Below, piece after piece: positions 7,053-15,294 of a DNA stretch of 39,180 nt. The translations under genes were made by a program, and so were the position numbers. The stretch's first letter is position 1. Each line of letters begins with the position of its first letter. This stretch comes from an uncultured Clostridia bacterium (GTDB lineage Bacteria; Bacillota; Clostridia; Christensenellales; Aristaeellaceae): NCBI GenBank assembly GCA_945948915.1, contig CAMFCQ010000019.1:1-39180 (forward strand), given 5' to 3'. The notes beneath the pieces are model-generated. The model was not told where the DNA came from. It did not search any database and saw only the letters and a list, made by a program, of their open reading frames with translations.

Positions 7053-8486
7053 TCAGAAATTGAAGTAGAGGAAGACACTGACATTGGAAAGGGACAGCGT
7101 CACATAGAGGATCAGCGCAACCGTGGAGAAGGCGTTGAGCAGCGTGGGCCTGAAGTCCATCGTCTTCTCATACGTGTTGCGCAGGCCCAGGCAGGCGAAG
7201 AGCGAGAGCGCATACCAGACCATCATGAAGATCGCGTTGTAGCCGGAGCGGAAGCCGCCGGGCAGCGCGAAGGCTGCGGTGATGGAGTCGCGGATCGGGC
7301 CGAAGTCCATCGCGAACATGGACTTGACGATCGCCAGCGCGTCGGCCATGCTCGTGGCGCGGAAGAAGACCCACGCGATGACCACGAAGCCAAACGTCAG
7401 CAGCCACTGCAGCGCCGGGTGCAGGGCGTCATATTGCTTGCGGAAGATGCGGTAGAGCACGCTGGCCGCGCCGTGCATCAGGCCCCAGAGCAGGAACAGC
7501 CAGCCCGCGCCGTGCCACAGGCCGCTGGCCAGGAAGACGATCATCAGGTTGACGCAGGTGCGCGCCATGCCTCTGCGGCTGCCGCCCAGCGGGAAGTAGA
7601 TGTAGGTTGTCAGGAAGCGGGAGAGCGTGATGTGCCAGCGCTGCCAGAACTCGCGGATGCTCAGGGATTTGTAGGGGGAGTTGAAGTTGAGCGGGATTTT
7701 GATGTTGAACATCAGGCCCACGCCGGTGGCCACGTCGCAGTAGCCGGAGAAGTCGAAGTAGAGCTGGAGGGTGTAGCCGATGGCGACAAACCAGGCCTCG
7801 GCGGTGTTGAGGCTGAGCGCGTTGGCGAAGCCCTCCGTCACGGCAACGCCGAACGTATCGGCGATGATGACCTTCTTGAACAGGCCCAGCGCAAAGGCAT
7901 ACAGGCCCGGCGCGAAGTTGTCAAAGTTGAAGCGGCGGTTCTTCACGTCCGCGAACTGCGGCACAATTTCGCTGTGCAGCACGATCGGGCCGGCGACCAG
8001 CTGCGGGAAGAAGGTGACAAACAGCGCGTAGTCGAGAATCCTGTAGCGCGGCACCGTGCGGCGGTAGCTGTCGATCACATAGGAGAGCTGCTGGAAGGTG
8101 AAAAAGGAGATGCCCAGCGGCAGCGCGAGGTGATACAGGGAGAACTGCGTCCCAAAGGCGAGATTCAGGTTGGTCACGAAGAAGTCGTGGTACTTGAAAT
8201 AGAACAGCACGCCGAGGTTCAGAAAAAGGCCCAGAAGCATCAGCGGCAGACGGACGGCCTTCCTTTCGCAGGAGAGCATCATCTGGCTGAGCGCATAGTT
8301 GACCAGAATGCTGCACACGATGATGGGTACATAGCTCGGGTTGTTGTAGCCGTAGAACACGAAAGACGCCAGCACCAGAAAGACCTTGTTGAGCTGGATG
8401 CGTTCGGGCAGCCTGCCCAGAAGGAAGTAGATGAGCAGCGTCAGCGGCAGGAAGGCGAGCATGAAGACGTAGGAATTAAACAGCAT
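7053..8486 (-). CDS. MBOAT-family membrane O-acyltransferase (AlgI/DltB-like)
   Basis: A 477-residue polytopic membrane protein with at least nine hydrophobic segments. The family signatures are present: LQLYFDFSGYCDVATGVGLM, FNSPYKSLSIREFWQRWHIT, LTTYIYFPLGGSRRG, and the catalytic-histidine motif GLWHGAGWLFLLWG. AlgI, DltB and PatA relatives carry acyl groups across the membrane for transfer to alginate, teichoic acid or peptidoglycan. Length is normal for the family. The start has AAAGGAG at good spacing. It lies between paralogs of the SGNH partner protein and is the only MBOAT in the window, so it probably serves all three. Which acyl group it carries cannot be told. Confidence 0.93.
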   Translation of the reverse strand: MLFNSYVFMLAFLPLTLLIYFLLGRLPERIQLNKVFLVLASFVFYGYNNPSYVPIIVCSILVNYALSQMMLSCERKAVRLPLMLLGLFLNLGVLFYFKYHDFFVTNLNLAFGTQFSLYHLALPLGISFFTFQQLSYVIDSYRRTVPRYRILDYALFVTFFPQLVAGPIVLHSEIVPQFADVKNRRFNFDNFAPGLYAFALGLFKKVIIADTFGVAVTEGFANALSLNTAEAWFVAIGYTLQLYFDFSGYCDVATGVGLMFNIKIPLNFNSPYKSLSIREFWQRWHITLSRFLTTYIYFPLGGSRRGMARTCVNLMIVFLASGLWHGAGWLFLLWGLMHGAASVLYRIFRKQYDALHPALQWLLTFGFVVIAWVFFRATSMADALAIVKSMFAMDFGPIRDSITAAFALPGGFRSGYNAIFMMVWYALSLFACLGLRNTYEKTMDFRPTLLNAFSTVALILYVTLSLSNVSVFLYFNF

Positions 8487-8506
8487 ACAGGTTTCTCCTT
8501 TGTCAT

Positions 8507-8557
8507 GTAAATCTTTTCACGCAGTTTCGTGCTCAGGCACAGGGCTTGGAGATTTAC
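8507..8557 (-). promoter_or_regulatory. Structured intercistronic region before the MBOAT start
   Basis: In the 111 bp between SGNH paralog 2 and the MBOAT gene, GTAAATCT pairs with AGATTTAC (8507-8514 and 8550-8557). It encloses a smaller GTGC/GCAC stem (8529-8540). A second hairpin CCGGC/GCCGG lies at 8578-8592. None has a T tract on the transcribed strand, so these are not ordinary terminators. They could be processing or stability elements that tune MBOAT relative to its partners. Confidence 0.4.
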
Positions 8558-8597
8558 AGAACTTTGTCGGTGAAGGGCCGGCGTCATGCCGGTTTGC

Positions 8598-9677
8598 TCA
8601 GGGCAGGGGATTGAAGGAATCTGGCCAGGCGCCCAGCGTGCGCAGCTGCTCCACATGGGCAAGCAGCACGTCGGCGCTCGCCTTGATCTGATCGACGCTT
8701 GTGACGCGGCATTGATCCTGCGCAATCAGATCGACGATCTGCGCGTTGATATGGGCGCCGTAGTGCATGGGATCGATGTAGTGATCGAGGTTCAGGATCC
8801 AGTCGAGCTTGGCCTGAAAATCGTAGAAGCGGACGTTGTCATAGGCACACAGGCGCTCGAAGACGGCCTGCTTCTGCATCAGGTTGTCGTGAAGGCGGCC
8901 CTCCGCATAGAACGTGTACCAGTGCACCAGGGAATACGGCGGGAAAAAGAAGATGAACTGCGTGTCCGGATGGGCCTCGATGTAGGGGATGATGTTGTGC
9001 TCGACATTCAGCCTGAACTGCTGGGAGAGGGAGGGATGCGCTTCAAGGGGCGTCTGCTCCACCTCATCCGTCCGGAGGGTGACATCCCGGAACACGGCGT
9101 CCGCACCGAAGGCGTAGGTATCGCCCCAGGTGTACATGGTATCGCGCTGATCGGGATCGCTCTGGCCGAGGGTGCGCAGACACTTGGAAATGTATCTGGC
9201 CAAAATGCTCTGATTGAACCAGTACTGCACATCGTTGAAGAGATCGTCGTCATACAGATAGGTGGGCATTTCCGTCTTGGGCGCGGTATAGAAGAAGGAG
9301 AGCGAATCGAGGTCAAGGCCGTACAGGACGGTTCTGATCTCATGCGTGGAGAAGGCCATCTCCATCATCTGCTTGTGGTTGAACGCCGAACCGCCGTTGA
9401 TGCAGAGCTTGACGAAGCGCCTGCCCAGCGCAGCATCCAGCTGGCTTGGCCTGAAGTTCTCGGTCATGGAGGAGCCGATGATGACGCTGTCATAGTCGTA
9501 GGATTTGGCGATGCCGGCGTTGGAATAGCTCTGCGTGCCGTTGTCAATCGGCGGAATGAAGGCCGTCGCCTTGTGATAGATTTCGAAGGGATCCACGAGG
9601 ACGACCAGGGCGACAATCAGCGTGAGCGCGCAGACGAGGAGGGCCAGCGTCAGGCGCCCCCACAGGGATCGTGTCAT
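8598..9677 (-). CDS. SGNH/DltD-AlgJ-like acyltransferase partner, paralog 2
   Basis: A 359-residue paralog of the neighbouring genes. It has an N-terminal membrane segment (about 7-29), VDPFEIYH, PPIDNGTQSYSNAG, then the nucleophile block DYDSVIIGSSMTENFRPSQ and a late DPMHYGAHIN motif. The PTYLYDDDLFNDVQYWFNQS block is shared with paralogs 1 and 3. I place the start at ATG 9677, preceded by AAAGGAGC; a longer frame exists upstream but overlaps the end region of the preceding gene without a ribosome site. It is 28 bp downstream of paralog 3, in one operon. Its role is inferred as extracytoplasmic acyl transfer with the MBOAT. Confidence 0.75.
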   Translation of the reverse strand: MTRSLWGRLTLALLVCALTLIVALVVLVDPFEIYHKATAFIPPIDNGTQSYSNAGIAKSYDYDSVIIGSSMTENFRPSQLDAALGRRFVKLCINGGSAFNHKQMMEMAFSTHEIRTVLYGLDLDSLSFFYTAPKTEMPTYLYDDDLFNDVQYWFNQSILARYISKCLRTLGQSDPDQRDTMYTWGDTYAFGADAVFRDVTLRTDEVEQTPLEAHPSLSQQFRLNVEHNIIPYIEAHPDTQFIFFFPPYSLVHWYTFYAEGRLHDNLMQKQAVFERLCAYDNVRFYDFQAKLDWILNLDHYIDPMHYGAHINAQIVDLIAQDQCRVTSVDQIKASADVLLAHVEQLRTLGAWPDSFNPLP

Positions 9678-9705
9678 AGAGATGCTCCTTTCAGATGAAG
9701 GCCGG

Positions 9706-10746
9706 TCACGGCGCAAAGAGCGCCGCAACGCGCTCAAGCAGCGCCTGATTGCTGCGCTCAATCTGCGTCATGTCCGTCACGCGGCACAGGCTGCCGTCCA
9801 TGGCGTCGGCGATCGCATCGTTGACGCAGGCGATATAGTGCATCAGATCGTAGTACAGATCGTAATTCTCCGTCCAGTCAAAAAACGCCTGGAAGTCGTA
9901 CAGCTCCACGTTGGGCTCCTCAAGCAGCGCCTCGGCCAGCAGGTTCCGCTGGGCGATGAGGGTGTCAAGATTGCCCTGTACCGCCTGATCCGCCCAGTAC
10001 AGCAGGGAGTACGGAGGAAAGAAGACGGTGAACGTCGTGTCCCGATGCGCCGTGATGAAGGGCAGCAGGTTGTGCTCGTAGCTCAAAAGCGCCAGCTCCG
10101 TGCCGCGGGCGATGTCAGCCTGCTCGGGCATGGGCGAGGACAGATCGACCTGCGCGCGCAGGCTCGCTTCGCCGGGCATGTCCGGCGGCTGCCAGGCATA
10201 CATCTGATCGCGGGACATGTCCTCGTCCGGCGTGCCGATGCGGGACAGCGCCTTGGGAATAGCGGAGAAGAGCACGCTCTGATTGAACCAGTACTGCACG
10301 TCATTGAGCAGATTGGCGTCGTACAGATAATCCGGCGTGACGGCCTTCTGGTTGTTGTAATAATAGGAGAAGGAGAAAAAGTCCAGCCCGTAGACCACGC
10401 GCTTCACGTCGTGCGTCCTGAAGGCGATCTCCATCATCTTGGCGTGATCCAGCGAGAGGCCCGCGTTCATGGAGAGCTTGACAAACCGTCCGCCCAGCGC
10501 GGCGTCGTATACGCTCGGCGTGCAGTTCTCGGTCATGGAGGAGCCGATGATGATGCTGTCGTAGGTATAGGACTTGGCGACGCCCGCGCCGCAGTACATC
10601 TGCGTTTCGCTCTCATAGGGCGGGTTGTAGAAGGCGGCACGGTGATAGATTTCGAACGGATCGACGATCACGACGAGCGCGACGATGCTCGCGAGCGAGA
10701 ACGCGAGCAGCGACGCAGAGAGGATACACCAACGCTTTCGGGTCAT
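9706..10746 (-). CDS. SGNH/DltD-AlgJ-like acyltransferase partner, paralog 3
   Basis: A 346-residue protein, the first gene of the operon. Its layout matches its two paralogs: membrane segment at about 8-30, VDPFEIYH, YTYDSIIIGSSMTEN, PDYLYDANLLNDVQYWFNQS and a final DLMHYIACVND. It is the most diverged of the three around the active site: NCTPS replaces NFRPS after the nucleophile block, and HYI replaces HYG at the histidine motif, so it may differ in acceptor. Start choice: ATG 10746 has AAAGGA 9 bases upstream, whereas the in-frame ATG at 10776 has no good ribosome site. A strong minus-strand promoter lies about 60 bp further upstream. Confidence 0.72.
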   Translation of the reverse strand: MTRKRWCILSASLLAFSLASIVALVVIVDPFEIYHRAAFYNPPYESETQMYCGAGVAKSYTYDSIIIGSSMTENCTPSVYDAALGGRFVKLSMNAGLSLDHAKMMEIAFRTHDVKRVVYGLDFFSFSYYYNNQKAVTPDYLYDANLLNDVQYWFNQSVLFSAIPKALSRIGTPDEDMSRDQMYAWQPPDMPGEASLRAQVDLSSPMPEQADIARGTELALLSYEHNLLPFITAHRDTTFTVFFPPYSLLYWADQAVQGNLDTLIAQRNLLAEALLEEPNVELYDFQAFFDWTENYDLYYDLMHYIACVNDAIADAMDGSLCRVTDMTQIERSNQALLERVAALFAP

Positions 10747-10808
10747 GCCTGCCGATCCTTTCTTATTGAATGCCATCCGGGGATGAAATGAACAGCCCCA
10801 ATCACTTT

Positions 10809-10837
10809 ATTATACACGATACAGCTTTTCTTTGCAA
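10809..10837 (-). promoter_or_regulatory. Sigma-A type promoter of the envelope acylation operon
   Basis: On the minus strand, TTGCAA (10832-10837), a 17 bp spacer and TATAAT (10809-10814), about 62 bp upstream of the chosen start of the first SGNH gene. No other promoter of this quality was seen within the five-gene operon. Confidence 0.75.
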
Positions 10838-10860
10838 CCGAGCGGCGTTCAGGCAAAATA

Positions 10861-10885
10861 CAGAAAAAGCCCTGTCCGGGCTTTT
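10861..10885 (-). terminator. Terminator of the L,D-transpeptidase gene
   Basis: On the minus strand AAAGCCC-GGACA-GGGCTTT followed by TTC, just after the L,D-transpeptidase stop. It separates this gene from the acylation operon promoter downstream. Confidence 0.75.
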
Positions 10886-10888
10886 GGT

Positions 10889-12325
10889 TCAGCCGACCGA
10901 ATCCTCGATCGGCGTATAAGGAACGTATTCCGGCACGACCATGGGCGCGGCGGAGGTCTGCGGCACGGGAGACGGCGTAGGCGTCGGGGTCGGCGCTGCG
11001 TTTGACGTGGGCAGGGGCGTTCCGGCGGCGTCCGGGACGGGCGCTGACTCGCCGCGGGAGAAAAGCAGGGCCTGCGTCTGCTTGCCGGCTGCGCCGTCCA
11101 CGGTCAGGCCGTGGTCGCGCTGGAAGGCCTCTACGGCCTTGATGGTGCCGCCGTAGTAGCCGCCGGTGACGGTGCCGCTGTAATAGCCCAGCTCCGCAAG
11201 GCGCATCTGCAGCATGTACACGTCCTTGCCCTCGCGGCCGCGGGAGAGCGTGCGGTAGCTGGTTGGCCAGTTCTCCGGGCTGTAGACCGGCGTGGGCGTG
11301 GGGCTGGGCAGGTCGCGCTCGCGCAGGGTGTCGGGATCGAGCGGGCGCTTGAGCGTCATGGTGTACTCGGGGTCGTATTCGCCCTCGTAGACGGTGATGA
11401 TCGTGCCCGCAGCGCAGTTGTCGTAGATCCACTTCGCATCGCAGACGTACAGGCGCACGCAGCCGTGCGACGCGCGCGTGCCCAGGGCGTTGTAGGACTT
11501 GACGGAGAGCGTGCGTTCATCCGCGGCGGAGTAGAGCACGGAGTGGAACGCGTTGGCGCCGTCGATGCGGGTGAGGTACTGCGCGTGGGAATCCCAGGTG
11601 GGGAAATAGCCCCAGCGGGCGCGCTTGCTGGGCATGATGGTCGTGCCCAGCGGCGTGGGGTTCTTCTTCGTGCCGGTGGAGCAGATCATCTCGCGCACGA
11701 GCACGGTGTATTCCCCGTTTTCGTCGTAGGTGTATGCGCGCACGATCTGGTTTGTCACATCGACCATCAGGGTATACCGGGTCGGCGTGGGCGTGGGTGA
11801 GGGGCGCGGCGTCGCGCCGGCGGGGACGGCGTCGCTTGAAAAGAGCAGCTCCTGCGTCTGCCGGCCGGCCACGCCGTCGGCAGTCAGGCCGTTGTGGGTC
11901 TGGAAGGCGCGCACGGCGCTGCGCGTCACCTTGTAGTAGCCGCCCGTGACCTTGGCGTCGTAAAAGCCCAGCTCCATCAGGCGGCTCTGCAGCTGCTCCA
12001 CCAGCGCGCCGCTGTCGCCGTATTCGAGCTTCTGCGTAAAGACAAAGGATTCATCCGCCGGCGACAGGACGGATGCCTGCGGGACGGGCGTCTGCAAAGC
12101 GGGCGTCTGCGAAGGATAGGACTGGATGGGACGCCCGGTTTCCTCCGAGCTGCGTGTGTCCGTCTCGGCCGAGGGAATACCGGCGCCGTCCTGCGGCACG
12201 AAGCCGATCTCGCCGTCATCGTTCATGATGACCTTGCCGTTCTCGTCCTCAAAGAGGATCACTTCGCCCGGCGCCGCGCACGGCAGCAGGAGAAGGAGCA
12301 GAAGAAACAGGACAAGGCGCTTCAT
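10889..12325 (-). CDS. L,D-transpeptidase (YkuD) flanked by two peptidoglycan-binding domains
   Basis: A 478-residue secreted wall enzyme. Order: signal peptide (about 1-19), low-complexity region, PG_binding_1 domain (about 98-165, ending LTADGVAGRQTQELLFS), Pro/Thr linker, YkuD catalytic domain (about 180-320), linker, second PG_binding_1 domain (about 365-430, ending LTVDGAAGKQTQALLFS), and a Pro/Thr tail. The catalytic signature ASHGCVRLYVCDAKWIYD carries the nucleophilic Cys and preceding His. The family makes 3-3 cross-links or attaches proteins to peptidoglycan. The two binding repeats are very similar, suggesting internal duplication. The start is set by AGGAGG seven bases before ATG. 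It is monocistronic, with its own promoter and terminator. Confidence 0.9.
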   Translation of the reverse strand: MKRLVLFLLLLLLLPCAAPGEVILFEDENGKVIMNDDGEIGFVPQDGAGIPSAETDTRSSEETGRPIQSYPSQTPALQTPVPQASVLSPADESFVFTQKLEYGDSGALVEQLQSRLMELGFYDAKVTGGYYKVTRSAVRAFQTHNGLTADGVAGRQTQELLFSSDAVPAGATPRPSPTPTPTRYTLMVDVTNQIVRAYTYDENGEYTVLVREMICSTGTKKNPTPLGTTIMPSKRARWGYFPTWDSHAQYLTRIDGANAFHSVLYSAADERTLSVKSYNALGTRASHGCVRLYVCDAKWIYDNCAAGTIITVYEGEYDPEYTMTLKRPLDPDTLRERDLPSPTPTPVYSPENWPTSYRTLSRGREGKDVYMLQMRLAELGYYSGTVTGGYYGGTIKAVEAFQRDHGLTVDGAAGKQTQALLFSRGESAPVPDAAGTPLPTSNAAPTPTPTPSPVPQTSAAPMVVPEYVPYTPIEDSVG

Positions 12326-12373
12326 GGGTGTACCTCCTGACATGGAAAACGGAATTTCCGGGTTGACGGTTTC

Positions 12374-12402
12374 ATGATAACACAGGCGGGCGCTTTCGGC
12401 AA
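12374..12402 (-). promoter_or_regulatory. Promoter of the L,D-transpeptidase gene
   Basis: Minus strand TTGCCG (12397-12402), 17 bp spacer, TATCAT (12374-12379), about 50 bp before the start codon. Confidence 0.6.
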
Positions 12403-12478
12403 GGCGCAGCGCGCCATGCGCGCTCCATGCCCAAACGGCTGCTGCGGCTGCGTGAGCTCCGGCGCGGCTTCCGACAGA

Positions 12479-12515
12479 GCAAAAAAGACCGGCTCTCCTG
12501 CGAGAGCCGGCCGGG
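12479..12515 (-). terminator. Terminator of the htrA gene
   Basis: Minus strand CCGGCTCTC / GAGAGCCGG stem followed by TCTTTTTT, shortly after the protease stop. Confidence 0.85.
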
Positions 12516-12539
12516 AAAAGGAATACGGAAGGTTCTGAT

Positions 12540-13748
12540 TTACTTGTCCAGGGTATCAACCTCGGTCGGCTGCGGGATGACGATGTCCAGCGTCAGCTCA
12601 CGACCGTTGCGGTCAACCTTGACGGAGACGGTGTCGCCCGGGGTCTGCCTGGACTTGATCGCGTTCAGATCGTCGGCGGTGGTCACCTTTTCACCGGCGA
12701 ACTCGGTGATGACGTCGCCCTTGGTCAGGCCGGCACGCTCGGCGGCGCTGAACTCGCTGACCTCGCGGATGTACACGCCGACTGGCATGGAGTACTGCTT
12801 GCTCATGTCCTCAGTGACCTCGATGATGGTGATGCCCAGCATGATCTGGCTGCCCTTGGTCTGCGCCTGCACGGACTCCGGATCGTTGATCATGGTGGTG
12901 ACGAGCTCCTTGATGGCGTTGACCGGGATCGCATAGCCCATGCCCTCGATGGAGACGGAGGAGGACTTGGCGTAGACCAGGCCGATCACGTTGCCGTAGG
13001 AGTCAAACAGCGCGCCGCCGGAGTTGCCGGGGTTGATGGCCGCGTCGGTCTGGATGGCGTTGATGGTCACATCGTCGATGGTCAGCTCCTGCTCCTTCGC
13101 AGAGATGATGCCGGCGGTGACGGAGCCGTGCACGCTGCCCATCGGGTTGCCGATGGCCACGGCCAGCTCGCCGATTTCAAGCTGATCGCTGTCGCCGAAG
13201 ACGGCGGCGTTCAGGCCCGTCGCGTCGATCTTGAGCACCGCGACGTCGTGGCTCTCGGAGGAGCCGATCAGCGTGGCCTCGTAGGTCTTCTCTTCGGCGC
13301 CTTCCTCCTCCGGCATGACATAGACGGTGATCTTGTCCGCGCCGGAGATCACGTGGTGGTTGGTCAGAATGTAGCCGTCCTCAGAGAGGATGATGCCGGA
13401 GCCGGCGCCGGTCTGCTTGTATTCGCGCTGATTGCCGCGGCCATTGCCCCGGCCGTAGTCATAGCCGTAGCCGAAGCCCGGGAACATGCCGCCGAACGGG
13501 TTGTAGTAGCCGGACTGATAGTCGTTGTAGACGACGGTGGTTTCCGTCTCGATGGCGACGACGGAGGTGCGGCACTTTTTGGCGATCTCGGTGATGGAGA
13601 GAGAATCGGCGTTGGACGCTGCTTCGATGATGGAGAAGTGCTTGTCCTTGCCTTCAGCCGCCGCGAAGGAGGCCATGGAAGCGGTCGCGATGAGGGCCAC
13701 AGCAGCCGTCAGAGCGATCAGCCTGCGGAAAGAACGGATGGTACGCAT
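12540..13748 (-). CDS. htrA: HtrA/DegP-family trypsin-like serine protease with PDZ domain
   Basis: A 402-residue envelope quality-control protease. An N-terminal hydrophobic segment (about residues 7-30) exports or anchors it. A Tyr/Gly-rich stretch (GYYNPFGGMFPGFGYGYDYG) precedes the protease domain. The triad is visible in motifs LTNHHVISGADK (His), SHDVAVLKID (Asp) and INPGNSGGALFD (Ser). One PDZ domain follows (about 295-390; YIREVSEFSAAERAGLTKGDVI). The family degrades misfolded exported proteins. Start choice: ATG 13748 lies 11 bases from AAAGGAG; an alternative TTG three codons upstream is too close to it. It has its own terminator and a -10 like sequence, so it is likely monocistronic. 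Confidence 0.93.
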   Translation of the reverse strand: MRTIRSFRRLIALTAAVALIATASMASFAAAEGKDKHFSIIEAASNADSLSITEIAKKCRTSVVAIETETTVVYNDYQSGYYNPFGGMFPGFGYGYDYGRGNGRGNQREYKQTGAGSGIILSEDGYILTNHHVISGADKITVYVMPEEEGAEEKTYEATLIGSSESHDVAVLKIDATGLNAAVFGDSDQLEIGELAVAIGNPMGSVHGSVTAGIISAKEQELTIDDVTINAIQTDAAINPGNSGGALFDSYGNVIGLVYAKSSSVSIEGMGYAIPVNAIKELVTTMINDPESVQAQTKGSQIMLGITIIEVTEDMSKQYSMPVGVYIREVSEFSAAERAGLTKGDVITEFAGEKVTTADDLNAIKSRQTPGDTVSVKVDRNGRELTLDIVIPQPTEVDTLDK

Positions 13749-13802
13749 AAAGATCAAATCTCCTTTCAGGGATGATGTTGGTGGGTTCTTTCGATGGTCC
13801 CT

Positions 13803-13808
13803 ATTATA
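13803..13808 (-). promoter_or_regulatory. Likely -10 element of htrA
   Basis: Minus strand TATAAT about 55 bp before the htrA start. No good -35 is seen 16-18 bp upstream, so activation by another factor is possible. A different sigma factor cannot be excluded. Confidence 0.4.
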
Positions 13809-13880
13809 CGCAGGGTCTGTGTAGGGAGCATGGAATTATTAAGGAAAGATTATTGAAAAATTGTGGCATGAGTGTGAAGG

Positions 13881-15080
13881 TCAGTCGCTGCCCCGCAGCG
13901 CGGCAAAGCCGAGCGCCAGCAGATCAAAGCCCGCGCGCATGAGCGGCGGCCTTCGCACGAGGCGCACGCCGCTGGTCATCAGCCCCACGCCGCAGCCGGC
14001 CGCGGGATCGGCGAACAGCTCGGCGCACATGCCGTAGGCCACGCCCTGATGGCCGACCGGGGAAAAGCCGGGAAACACGTCTGCCAGAAACGCGGCATTC
14101 AGCCCGCGCCCGGCGTGCGCGATGCCCGGCTCGCCGTCCTGACAGCGGCGCATCAGGTGAAGCGAACCGGGTGAAAGCACGCCCAGGCCGTCCCTGGAGG
14201 CGAGCAGGCGGATCAGCCGGGCCATGCCGGCGCTGTCGGTGATCATCCGCCCGGCGGCGATGAGGTAATCGCGCTCGGGATCAAAGGGCTCCGGCGGACG
14301 GGCGGCGAGCCTGGCCGCGTCGTACCTGAGCCGGGGTGGGAAGGGGCCGCGCACGCTGTAGCCGTCGGCCAGGTCGTCCGCAGGAAGAATGCGCCGGGGA
14401 TCGTAGCTGGCGCGAATGCCGAGCGGGGCAAACACGCGCGCCTGCAGGATGTCGTCAAACGGCTGGCCCGCCGTGCGCTCGATGATAACGCCCGCCGCGC
14501 CTGCGCCGAGGTTGCTGTATGCAAAGGAGGCGCCGGGCACGCGGTCCGCCCAGCTTTCGGGCGCTGTGAGCAGCTCGCGCAGCGTGCAGCCGCTCTCCAT
14601 GCCGCGCGTGCCGTAGGGGCCGCTGTCGGTGAGACCGGCGGTGTGCGTGAGCAGCATGCGCAGCGTCACCGGCGCATCCGGGGCGCGCGGGCTGCGCACG
14701 GTGTAGCCCAGATACGCGGAGATGTCGCGGTCAAGCTCGAGCAGGCCGCTCTCTGCGAGCGAGAGCGCCGCAAAGCTCATCACCAGCTTGGAGACGGACG
14801 CGACGCGGAAGCAGGTGCTTTCCGTCACGGGCATCCTGGGCTTCAGCCGCGCATGGCCGAAGCAGAACACATCGTCCGCTCCGCCGGGGCCGCAGAGCAC
14901 CAGAGAAGCGCCGACCGCGCGGTTTTGGCGCAGGATGGCGGACGCCTGCGCCTGTACGATCCGCCGGCTTTCCTCGGTGAGCGCGCCGCCGGCGCGGCGG
15001 CTGAGCGGCGGGAGATTCCGGGCGATGTATTGCGCGCGCCGCCGCAGGACAGAGAGTTCGTCTCTTGTCGGATTCTTCAT
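13881..15080 (-). CDS. Serine beta-lactamase-like hydrolase (class C / esterase family)
   Basis: A 399-residue protein of the beta-lactamase superfamily (Pfam Beta-lactamase, PF00144 type). Nucleophile motif SxxK is in FRVASVSKLVMSFAAL, the YxN motif is YSNLGAGAAG, and a late GHQGVAYG replaces the KTG box, as in esterase- and peptidase-like members. LTHTAGL, typical of this group, is also present. No signal peptide is obvious (the N-terminus is charged), so it may be cytoplasmic. Members act as D-amino-acid peptidases, esterases or beta-lactamases; sequence alone does not choose among them. The start has CGGAGG upstream, and its promoter is divergent from that of mgtC. A longer frame upstream crosses mgtC antisense and is rejected. 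Confidence 0.85.
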   Translation of the reverse strand: MKNPTRDELSVLRRRAQYIARNLPPLSRRAGGALTEESRRIVQAQASAILRQNRAVGASLVLCGPGGADDVFCFGHARLKPRMPVTESTCFRVASVSKLVMSFAALSLAESGLLELDRDISAYLGYTVRSPRAPDAPVTLRMLLTHTAGLTDSGPYGTRGMESGCTLRELLTAPESWADRVPGASFAYSNLGAGAAGVIIERTAGQPFDDILQARVFAPLGIRASYDPRRILPADDLADGYSVRGPFPPRLRYDAARLAARPPEPFDPERDYLIAAGRMITDSAGMARLIRLLASRDGLGVLSPGSLHLMRRCQDGEPGIAHAGRGLNAAFLADVFPGFSPVGHQGVAYGMCAELFADPAAGCGVGLMTSGVRLVRRPPLMRAGFDLLALGFAALRGSD

Positions 15081-15112
15081 GGGATGCCTCCGAATGACAG
15101 GGGTTTGAGCGT

Positions 15113-15142
15113 ATTGTATAGCGCCGTGCGGGAGTTTGTCAA
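15113..15142 (-). promoter_or_regulatory. Promoter of the beta-lactamase-like gene
   Basis: Minus strand TTGACA (15137-15142), then TACAAT at 18 bp (15113-15118) or TATACA at 16 bp (15115-15120). It is about 35 bp upstream of the start codon. Confidence 0.6.
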
Positions 15143-15170
15143 TCAAGAATGGAATTCGCACACTTTCGTC

Positions 15171-15199
15171 TTGCAATGCTGCGCCGGAAGAAGTATAAT
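15171..15199 (+). promoter_or_regulatory. Promoter of the mgtC-like gene
   Basis: TTGCAA (15171-15176), 17 bp spacer, TATAAT (15194-15199). Transcription would begin near 15206, leaving a leader of about 90 nt before the start codon. A weaker TTTACA-16-TATAAC pair lies just downstream and could be a second start. Confidence 0.7.
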
Positions 15200-15240
15200 G
15201 TTTAACATAAATTTTACATTGACTGTCTGGAATGTATAAC

Positions 15241-15266
15241 AATGTGCCGTGACAAGTTGGCACATT
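15241..15266 (+). promoter_or_regulatory. Perfect hairpin in the mgtC leader
   Basis: AATGTGCC and GGCACATT (8 bp, perfect) with a 10 nt loop, about 13 bp before the GGAGGAGG ribosome site. No T tract follows, so it is not a simple terminator. It could be an operator or an RNA control element. mgtC genes are often controlled by leader RNA; here that is only an analogy. Confidence 0.45.
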
Positions 15267-15294
15267 TGCGAAAAGAATGGAGGAGGTTCCCAGG

